A DNA stretch of 15,232 nucleotides, taken from an uncultured Panacagrimonas sp. GTDB taxonomy: Bacteria; Pseudomonadota; Gammaproteobacteria; Nevskiales; Nevskiaceae. The stretch is taken from contig CAMLNE010000059.1 of assembly GCA_946481265.1 (NCBI GenBank), positions 1-15,232 on the forward strand, read 5' to 3'. Below the pieces are notes generated by a model that saw only the letters and a list, made by a program, of their open reading frames with translations, made no database searches and was not told the DNA's origin. Of the stretch, positions 8,819 to 15,232 are shown piece by piece; the stretch's first letter is position 1, and every line of letters starts with the position of its first letter. The translations under genes and the position numbers were made by a program.

Positions 8819-9321
8819 GCACCCTGCTACGTGCCGACGGTGTCGTCGAGGATCGCTACCTTCCCGTCGCAGACGAACAACCCCTTCCCGCCCAGGACCC
8901 GATCCTTGTTGATCTGGCGAGATGGGAACAGGAGCGTGAGCGCCTTGCAGCGCGCCATGCGCCGCTGGGCATCCGGCTGCCGAACACGGCGGTGATCGCC
9001 GATCTGGATCCCGCTGTGCTGCGCGCGGACCTCATCGTGCTGGATTTTCCCTCGTTCGGCGATGGTCGTGCCTATTCGCAGGCGCGCCTGCTGCGTGAAG
9101 CCCGCACCTACCGCGGAGAGCTGCGCGCAACCGGGGCCGCCGTCGTGCGCGACCAGCTCCTCGGCATGGTCCGCTGCGGGATCGACAGCTTTTTGCTGCG
9201 TGAGGATCAGTCGGTCGAGCGCTGCCTGCAGGCGCTGCGCGACTTTTCCGTCGCCTACCAGCCGGCACATGATGGAGCGCCGCTGGTTCGCAGGCTGCGC
9301 CGCGCGCCAGCCCCAAACTGA
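8815..9321 (+). CDS. DUF934 family protein, sulfite-reductase-associated, unknown role
   Basis: This 168-residue soluble protein without signal peptide belongs to the DUF934 family, recognised from DFPSFGDGRAYSQARLLRE (77-95) and the later DQLLGMVRCGIDSFLL (113-128). The family regularly follows a CysI of this type in gammaproteobacteria and betaproteobacteria. No biochemical function is established to my knowledge. The ATG (8815-8817) overlaps the cysI TGA as ATGA, so the two products are made together and probably act together. An assembly, electron-transfer or regulatory role for CysI is the simplest inference. Only two cysteines (Cys121 and Cys137) are present and no cofactor motif is visible, so it is unlikely to be an iron-sulfur electron carrier by itself. 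The open frame extends upstream inside cysI, but that is only overlap. Confidence 0.9.
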   Translation: MSTLLRADGVVEDRYLPVADEQPLPAQDPILVDLARWEQERERLAARHAPLGIRLPNTAVIADLDPAVLRADLIVLDFPSFGDGRAYSQARLLREARTYRGELRATGAAVVRDQLLGMVRCGIDSFLLREDQSVERCLQALRDFSVAYQPAHDGAPLVRRLRRAPAPN

Positions 9322-9377
9322 GCGCTGACTGAACCGCAAGCAGGCTCCGCCAAAGCGATTTCGACCAAGTTCGAGGC

Positions 9378-9406
9378 TTGTCATCTCGACAGCCTTCCGC
9401 TCTAAT
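9378..9406 (+). promoter_or_regulatory. Sigma-70-type promoter for the exported-protein pair
   Basis: TTGTCA (9378-9383) and TCTAAT (9401-9406) each match five of six consensus bases, and the spacer is exactly 17 bases. Transcription should begin near 9413, giving a leader of about 58 bases before the ATG at 9471. It is the best canonical promoter in the window. Its presence also argues against a translation start at the TTG overlapping the -35 element. Confidence 0.65.
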
Positions 9407-9470
9407 TGCCGCGATGCAGCGCGAAACGCGTTCCAGGTCAGCACATACAAATATGCGGGGAAAAAACGCC

Positions 9471-10289
9471 ATGAAGCTCAAAGTCGTTGCGGCAACGTTT
9501 GCTCTGAATGCGGTTGCTGCGGCTCTGGTTACCGCGAATGCGCAGGGGGCAGCCATCTCGGTGCCGCAGTCGGCGCCCAATTCATATGCAGGTGCCACCT
9601 TCGGCTCGCCGATGGCTTTCGGCGCGGATTGGGGCACGGTCGGCATCGGTGTCTTCGGCCAGACCTTGCCTGACTCCTTCAACGGCACCAAGGTCGATAA
9701 CGACGAGGACGTCGACGGCAGCGCGGCGCTGGTCTTCGGTCTCGGCGATGCTGACAAGTACGTCGGCCTCGAAACGGCGATTGTCACCACCTCGCTGACC
9801 GGGTCGGGCGATCTGACCGGCAACGACGATTCCGACGAGTTCGGTGAGTCGGGCGGCCTGTCCTTCAAGCTCCACACCAATGTCCCGGGCGGCGCGGCGC
9901 TGGCCATCGGCGTCATCGGCACCGGGCGCTGGGGTGAGGCCGAGGACAACAACGAGTCGAGCGTCTACGCCAACGCCACCAAGGTGTTCTCGATCGATAC
10001 GGGCTCGCGCAAGCACGCACTGGTCGCCAACATCGGCGTCGGTGACGGCAGCTTCACGAGCGGCTTCAACGACGATGGCGTGAATGTCTTCGGCTCGCTG
10101 GCGTTCTACATCACGCGTCAGTTCTCGCTGATCGCCGATCACACCGGCCGCTTCACCAACCTCGCCGCTTCGGCTGCGCCGATCCGGGGCATCCCGCTGG
10201 TCGTGACGGTGGGCGCGGTCAACGTCGGTGAGCGATTCGACTCCGACGTCGAGTTCGGTGGCACCCTTGCCTACACGCTCAGCTTCTGA
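9471..10289 (+). CDS. Putative outer-membrane beta-barrel protein of unknown function
   Basis: I do not recognise a named family. The 272-residue product has a Sec signal peptide (MKLKVVAATFALN, Ala-rich core, cleavage near residue 24-27). Alternating hydrophobic strands follow, such as WGTVGIGVFGQT (54-65), and the chain ends with LAYTLSF, a C-terminal Phe as in many outer-membrane barrels. Between strands lie acidic clusters: DNDEDVDG (76-83), GNDDSDEFGES (117-127), EAEDNNESS (156-164) and FNDDG (199-203). They could be surface loops, perhaps binding cations. There is no cysteine. The layout recalls hypothetical proteins I associate with cyanobacteria, from memory and unchecked. The ATG at 9471 precedes the signal peptide, with GGGG ten bases upstream. 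It is followed after 31 bases by the Gly/Ser-rich gene, presumably co-transcribed. Confidence 0.82.
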   Translation: MKLKVVAATFALNAVAAALVTANAQGAAISVPQSAPNSYAGATFGSPMAFGADWGTVGIGVFGQTLPDSFNGTKVDNDEDVDGSAALVFGLGDADKYVGLETAIVTTSLTGSGDLTGNDDSDEFGESGGLSFKLHTNVPGGAALAIGVIGTGRWGEAEDNNESSVYANATKVFSIDTGSRKHALVANIGVGDGSFTSGFNDDGVNVFGSLAFYITRQFSLIADHTGRFTNLAASAAPIRGIPLVVTVGAVNVGERFDSDVEFGGTLAYTLSF

Positions 10290-10320
10290 ATCTGAGCCGA
10301 CTGACTACACGGAGAAACAC

Positions 10321-10593
10321 ATGTACTCCCAGATCCTGAAATCTCTCGCGGCTCTCGCGCTCGCAACCGCCGGTACGGTGGCAATGGCGCAGGTCTCCGG
10401 CGGCGGTGTGTCCGGCAGCGGCATCAGTGGCATCAGCGGCGTTTCGGGCGGCCTCGGCATCGACTTCGCGGCGGGCCAGGCTGCAGGCTCGAACACGGAG
10501 AAGAACGGCGGCTTCGCCCAGTCCGTTGAAGAGGCCATGGGCGGCGCGCCCAGCCAGAGCGGCGGTGACTGCGGCAAGCTGAAGTGCGATTGA
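10321..10593 (+). CDS. Small secreted Gly/Ser-rich protein of unknown function
   Basis: This 90-residue protein has a clear Sec signal peptide (Lys7, hydrophobic Ala/Leu core, AMA before Q24), leaving a mature chain of about 67 residues. Residues 26-44 are a low-complexity run of SG-repeat units (SGGGV, SGSGI, SGI, SGV, SGG). A polar segment follows (NTEKNGGFAQSVEEAMGG), then a tail with two cysteines, CGKLKC (84-89), suited to a small disulfide loop or metal site. The ATG at 10321 has a good GGAG (10311-10314) six bases upstream; an in-frame extension to 10228 would overlap the preceding gene. It lies 31 bases after the putative barrel gene. Possible roles are a partner of the barrel, a surface-coat component or an exported peptide; none can be proven here. 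Confidence 0.75.
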   Translation: MYSQILKSLAALALATAGTVAMAQVSGGGVSGSGISGISGVSGGLGIDFAAGQAAGSNTEKNGGFAQSVEEAMGGAPSQSGGDCGKLKCD

Positions 10594-11956
<1,363 letters not shown>

Positions 11957-12334
11957 TCACGCGAACAGCAGTCGCGTACTCCACAGCCCAAGGCCGCAGG
12001 CAGCCAGCCCCAGTGCCAGCGTGGCGCAGACGTAGCCGAGTGCATCGAGCACCGTGCCGGTACGCAGCAGGTCCAGGGTTTCCACCGAGAACGCGGAGAA
12101 CGTGGTGAACCCGCCGAGCAAGCCCGTCATCAGGCCAAGGCGAATCCACTCCGGTATCGATGGCCGCAGCGCAAAGGCCGCGAACAAGACGCCGATGGCA
12201 AAGCTACCCAGCACGTTCACGGCCAGCGTACCCCAGGGCCATCCGGGGGCCAGCGTCCGCGCCAGGTTGGCCACGCCGTATCGCGCCACCGATCCGATGG
12301 CTCCGCCGAGAGCGACGGACAGCCAGACCGCCAT
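11957..12334 (-). CDS. crcB: CrcB/Fluc fluoride ion channel
   Basis: This 125-residue inner-membrane protein with four predicted membrane segments exports toxic fluoride; it works as an antiparallel dimer, so one gene suffices. Family hallmarks are GGAIGSVARY (10-19), GTLAVNVLGSF (35-45) with the conserved Asn40, and GGFTTFSAFS (74-83) with the pore phenylalanines. The ATG at 12334 follows the rarA stop after two bases (TGA GC ATG), implying translational coupling; an upstream extension of the frame only overlaps rarA. No fluoride riboswitch precedes it, as there is no room, so fluoride-inducible control is not apparent and expression probably follows the operon. serS begins 54 bases downstream. 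Confidence 0.95.
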   Translation of the reverse strand: MAVWLSVALGGAIGSVARYGVANLARTLAPGWPWGTLAVNVLGSFAIGVLFAAFALRPSIPEWIRLGLMTGLLGGFTTFSAFSVETLDLLRTGTVLDALGYVCATLALGLAACGLGLWSTRLLFA

Positions 12335-12336
12335 GC

Positions 12337-13638
12337 TCACCGGTCCGGCTTCCCGGGGACCGAGCCGCGCAAGGCCGCGAGGCGCTCGGCGATGCGGCCC
12401 TCCATCCCTCGCGGACTGGGTGTGTAGAACCGGGTGCCGACCAGCGCATCCGGGAGGAACTGTTGTCCCGATGCGTGCGCCTGGGCTTCGTCGTGGTCGT
12501 AGCGATAGTCCTTGCCGTAGCCAAGGTCCTTCATCAGGCGCGTCGGCGCGTTGCGGATGTGCATCGGCACCTCGAGCGAGCCCTGCGCTTCCACCGCCGC
12601 GCGCGCCGCGCCGTAGGCGGCATAGACCGCGTTGCTCTTGGGTACGCCGGCGAGATAAACCAGCGCCTGCGCGATGGCCAATTCCCCTTCCGGACTGCCC
12701 ATGCGCTCGTAGGCGTCCCAGGCGTCCAGGCACAGGCGGATCGCGCCCGGCTCGGCCAGCCCGACGTCCTCGTAGGCCATGCGGGTGACGCGTCGCGCGA
12801 TGTAGCGCGGATCGCAGCCTCCGTCGATCATGCGCGCGAACCAGTACAGCGCGGCGTCCGGATCACTGCCACGCACCGACTTGTGCAAGGCGGAGATCTG
12901 GTCGTAGAAATTCTCGCCCTGCTTGTCGAAGCGACGCAGCCCGCGTCCGATCAGCTTTTCCAGCAGCGCATCCGGCTTGTCCGCGGCGGCACGCGATAGC
13001 TCCACCGCCGTATCGAGCAGGATCAGCGCGCGGCGCGCATCGCCATCCGCCGCCTCGGCAATACGTTCCAGCCAGCTCTGTGGCAGGGCTTGCGAATCCA
13101 GTCCCAGCCCGCGTTCCGCGTCGGTCAGGGCGCGTTGAACCAGCTCCAGCAGGGCGGACTCGTCGAGCGCGCGCAGCACGAACACGCGCAGGCGGGACAG
13201 CAGGGCCCCGTTTAGCTCGAAGCTCGGATTCTCGGTGGTTGCACCCACCAGCAGCAGAGTGCCGTCCTCGACGAATGGGAGAAGGGCATCCTGCTGGCTC
13301 TTGTTGAAACGGTGGATCTCGTCGATGAACAGCACGGTGCGCCGCGCCGACAAGCCCTTGGCCTCCGCCTGCGCGCGCGCCACCGACTCGCGGATCTCCT
13401 TGACCCCGGCCAGCACCGCCGAGAGCGTGAGGAACGCTGCATCCACGTGCTGTGCAATCAGGCGCGCCAGTGTTGTCTTGCCGACCCCGGGCGGCCCCCA
13501 GAACACCATGGACGGGATGCGTCCGGACTCAAGCAGGACGCGCAGCGGTGCACCCTCGGCGAGCAGGTGCGCCTGGCCCACGACTTCGTCGAGCACGCGC
13601 GGCCGCATGCGCTCGGCCAGCGGCGCCACCGCGTTCAC
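12337..13638 (-). CDS. rarA: RarA (MgsA), replication-associated AAA+ ATPase
   Basis: This 433-residue cytoplasmic AAA+ ATPase is related to clamp loaders and acts at stalled replication forks together with RecA and SSB. Visible are Walker [10 protein letters not shown] (48-56), Walker B VLFIDEIH (102-109), sensor 1 GATTENPSF (132-140) and an arginine-finger region SRLRV (148-152). The C-terminal half has the MgsA/WRNIP1 tetramerisation features, including [16 protein letters not shown] and the [18 protein letters not shown] segment. Length is close to the family norm (about 440). The start is GTG at 13638, overlapping the lolA TGA (GTGA) so the genes are coupled. The protein begins directly with the MRPR...VGQ motif of the family. 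rarA next to lolA and serS is a conserved gammaproteobacterial arrangement. Confidence 0.96.
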   Translation of the reverse strand: MNAVAPLAERMRPRVLDEVVGQAHLLAEGAPLRVLLESGRIPSMVFWGPPGVGKTTLARLIAQHVDAAFLTLSAVLAGVKEIRESVARAQAEAKGLSARRTVLFIDEIHRFNKSQQDALLPFVEDGTLLLVGATTENPSFELNGALLSRLRVFVLRALDESALLELVQRALTDAERGLGLDSQALPQSWLERIAEAADGDARRALILLDTAVELSRAAADKPDALLEKLIGRGLRRFDKQGENFYDQISALHKSVRGSDPDAALYWFARMIDGGCDPRYIARRVTRMAYEDVGLAEPGAIRLCLDAWDAYERMGSPEGELAIAQALVYLAGVPKSNAVYAAYGAARAAVEAQGSLEVPMHIRNAPTRLMKDLGYGKDYRYDHDEAQAHASGQQFLPDALVGTRFYTPSPRGMEGRIAERLAALRGSVPGKPDR

Positions 13639-14312
13639 GACCCCGCAGCTCCTTCCACCACCTCCACGCCCTTGGGCGGCGTGAAGTGGAATTGGCGCTC
13701 GTCGAGCGGCGTATTGACCTCCAGGTCGCGCAGCTCCACCTCGGTGGATCCGCCCAGCGGGTCGGAAAAGCGCAGGCGCTGCGGCACGCCCTGCTTGAGC
13801 CAGAGCTCGATCGATTTGAAATCGCTCTGCTCGGACTTCGGCTCCAGCGAGACCACGCGCAATCCTTGCTTCTCCCCCAGATCACGGGTCGTGAAGTTCT
13901 CCGCCAGCCGCGCCTTCTGCGCGAGCAACTCGGCCGGGGTCCCGGCCAGCGTCTCACCCGCCGGCCGCACAGTGACCTGCTTCAGATCCGGGTCGTACAC
14001 CCAGATGGTCTGTCCATCGCAGACCATCAGCTGCTCGTAGGGCTGATCGTAGGACCAGCGGAAGCGGCCCGGACGCGAGATCGACACCATTCCGGCCCCC
14101 GACGAGATCAGCTCCCCGTGTTCATCGACCTGGGTCTGCACGAAGCTGCCGCTGAGCGTGCGCACGTTCTCGACGAAGGCCTTGAGCTCCTCCTCGGCCG
14201 AGGCCGCGCGGGCAGCGGGCATGCCGGCCGCAAGCACCAGGCAAGCAAAGACGGGCGCTAGAAGCACGGGAAGAAGGGCGGACCACCGGAACGGCGGATT
14301 GGCACGGGGCAT
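13635..14312 (-). CDS. lolA: LolA, periplasmic lipoprotein carrier
   Basis: This 225-residue periplasmic chaperone ferries lipoproteins from LolCDE in the inner membrane to LolB in the outer membrane. A signal peptide covers about residues 1-36, ending AARA. The mature part contains SGSFVQTQ (54-61), then [21 protein letters not shown] (81-101 region) and [13 protein letters not shown] (102-114), matching the LolA pattern of a half-open hydrophobic barrel. The signal peptide is longer than usual, and the Shine-Dalgarno before the ATG at 14312 is weak (GAA-rich only), so the exact start has some doubt. It follows ftsK after 82 bases and overlaps the rarA start by four bases. Confidence 0.94.
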   Translation of the reverse strand: MPRANPPFRWSALLPVLLAPVFACLVLAAGMPAARAASAEEELKAFVENVRTLSGSFVQTQVDEHGELISSGAGMVSISRPGRFRWSYDQPYEQLMVCDGQTIWVYDPDLKQVTVRPAGETLAGTPAELLAQKARLAENFTTRDLGEKQGLRVVSLEPKSEQSDFKSIELWLKQGVPQRLRFSDPLGGSTEVELRDLEVNTPLDERQFHFTPPKGVEVVEGAAGS

Positions 14313-14394
14313 GGTTTCGGGTTCTTGTGTTTCGGTGCGGCCCTGCCGCGTTCAGGGGGATTCTTCCAGGCGATGCCGAACCGGGCCTGAAGCC

Positions 14395-15232
14395 CTACTC
14401 GCGTCCCCCAGGCACGAGAATGTCGCGATTTCCCCCAGGCCCGCTCGGCCCGACCAGGCCGGACGATTCCATCTGCTCGACCATGCGCGCTGCACGGTTG
14501 TAACCGATCTTGAGCCGGCGCTGCACCCAGCTCACGCTGGCCTTGCGTTCCTGCATCACCATGGCCACCGCCTGATCGTAGAGCGGATCGGCCTCGGCAT
14601 CGTCGGCGCCATCGCCGCCGGCGTTGGGCTGGGGCTCGTCGGCGCAGATATCCTCGATGTAATCCGGCGGGGCGACCTGCTTGAGGTAGGCGACCACCTT
14701 GTGCACCTCGTGATCGTCCACGAAGGCGCCATGAACGCGGGCGACCGTCGAAGCTCCGATCGGCCGGTACAGCATGTCGCCGTGACCGAGCAGGGTTTCG
14801 GCACCCTGCTGATCCAGGATGGTCCGGCTGTCCACGCGCGAGGCCACCTGGAACGCGATGCGCGACGGAATGTTGGCCTTGATCAGGCCGGTGATGACGT
14901 CGACGCTGGGCCGCTGGGTGGCAACGATCAGGTGGATGCCGGCGGCACGCGCCTTCTGCGCCAGACGGGCGATGAGCTCTTCGACCTTCTTGCCGACCAC
15001 CATCATCATGTCGGCCAGCTCGTCGATCACCACCACGATATGCGGCAGCGCTGCCAGCGCCTCGGGCTCGGTCAGCGGCGACTCGCCCTCGTGGCCGAAC
15101 AGCTCCGGTGCGATCTTGAGGGGATCGCGGATCGGGATGCCCGATTCGGCAGCGTCTTCGATCTTCTTGTTGAGGCCCGCGAGGTTGCGCACGCCGAGCT
15201 GCGTCATCAGGCGGTAGCGTCGCTCCATCTCG
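14395..15232 (-). CDS. ftsK: FtsK DNA translocase, C-terminal part
   Basis: About 279 residues of the C-terminal motor and gamma domains are in the window; the membrane part, linker and Walker A lie beyond the right edge, where the frame stays open. FtsK pumps chromosome termini through the division septum and activates XerCD recombination at dif. Visible are the RecA-like core with Walker B ([12 protein letters not shown]), the following [21 protein letters not shown] stretch and the LLGHGDMLY segment. The winged-helix gamma domain (from [11 protein letters not shown] through [21 protein letters not shown] to NRDILVP) reads polar KOPS sequences. An acidic linker (about 35 residues, rich in Asp and Ala) precedes gamma. 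It heads the lolA-rarA-crcB-serS run, and the stop TAG lies 82 bases before lolA. Confidence 0.97.
   Translation of the reverse strand, partial: EMERRYRLMTQLGVRNLAGLNKKIEDAAESGIPIRDPLKIAPELFGHEGESPLTEPEALAALPHIVVVIDELADMMMVVGKKVEELIARLAQKARAAGIHLIVATQRPSVDVITGLIKANIPSRIAFQVASRVDSRTILDQQGAETLLGHGDMLYRPIGASTVARVHGAFVDDHEVHKVVAYLKQVAPPDYIEDICADEPQPNAGGDGADDAEADPLYDQAVAMVMQERKASVSWVQRRLKIGYNRAARMVEQMESSGLVGPSGPGGNRDILVPGGRE

Noticed and set aside
9378..9470. Longer N-terminus for the putative barrel protein from a TTG.
   Set aside because: That codon is within the -35 hexamer of the promoter, and the extension would bury the signal peptide.
12300..12360. Fluoride riboswitch before crcB.
   Set aside because: Only two bases separate rarA and crcB, and I could not see the conserved riboswitch pattern in the end of rarA.
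14313..14394. Terminator or separate promoter between ftsK and lolA.
   Set aside because: Only a short GGGC-TTCAG-GCCC hairpin right after the ftsK stop without T-run, and no convincing promoter hexamers.

Overview
The window is a GC-rich bacterial chromosome segment densely packed with genes. The order ftsK-lolA-rarA-crcB-serS, a Pseudomonas-type one-piece CysI followed by a DUF934 gene, CysB, and an unusually long PstC all point to a gammaproteobacterium. Xanthomonadales (Lysobacterales) or a nearby order is most likely. This assignment is inference from gene content and order, not from any search.

Region 1 (1-4890, minus strand) is a phosphate-acquisition operon read pstS, phosphate-selective porin, pstC, pstA, with pstA running off the left edge. 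A three-repeat PhoB-box candidate lies about 70 bases before pstS. Strong hairpins sit between pstS and the porin and between the porin and pstC. They probably set unequal expression of the abundant binding protein and porin against the scarce permease. The porin moves phosphate across the outer membrane, PstS captures it in the periplasm, and PstC/PstA carry it across the inner membrane.

Region 2 (5054-9321) is a sulfur-assimilation cluster. A TauE/SafE-type membrane protein (minus) is divergent from cysB (plus). cysB is followed by cysI (siroheme/4Fe-4S sulfite reductase) and a DUF934 gene that overlaps the cysI stop by four bases. The cysB leader is a conspicuous AT-rich island, and a short repeat cluster precedes cysI.

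Region 3 (9322-10593, plus strand) is the least explained part. A good sigma-70-type promoter drives two exported-protein genes of unknown function: a 272-residue putative outer-membrane beta-barrel with acidic loops, and a 90-residue Gly/Ser-rich secreted protein ending in a Cys-4-Cys motif.

Region 4 (10631-15232, minus strand) is a housekeeping run: the C-terminal part of ftsK, then lolA, rarA, crcB and serS. It covers chromosome segregation, lipoprotein transport, replication-fork maintenance, fluoride export and tRNA charging. lolA/rarA overlap by four bases, rarA/crcB are two bases apart, and the run meets region 3 tail to tail at paired hairpins.

No gene-free stretch exceeds 300 bases. 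The longest is 4793-5053 (pst promoter region), then 5858-6054 (TauE/cysB divergent region). I saw no tRNA, rRNA, CRISPR array, insertion sequence or phage gene. Most of the window is ordinary core genome. The region 3 pair is the best candidate for something undescribed.
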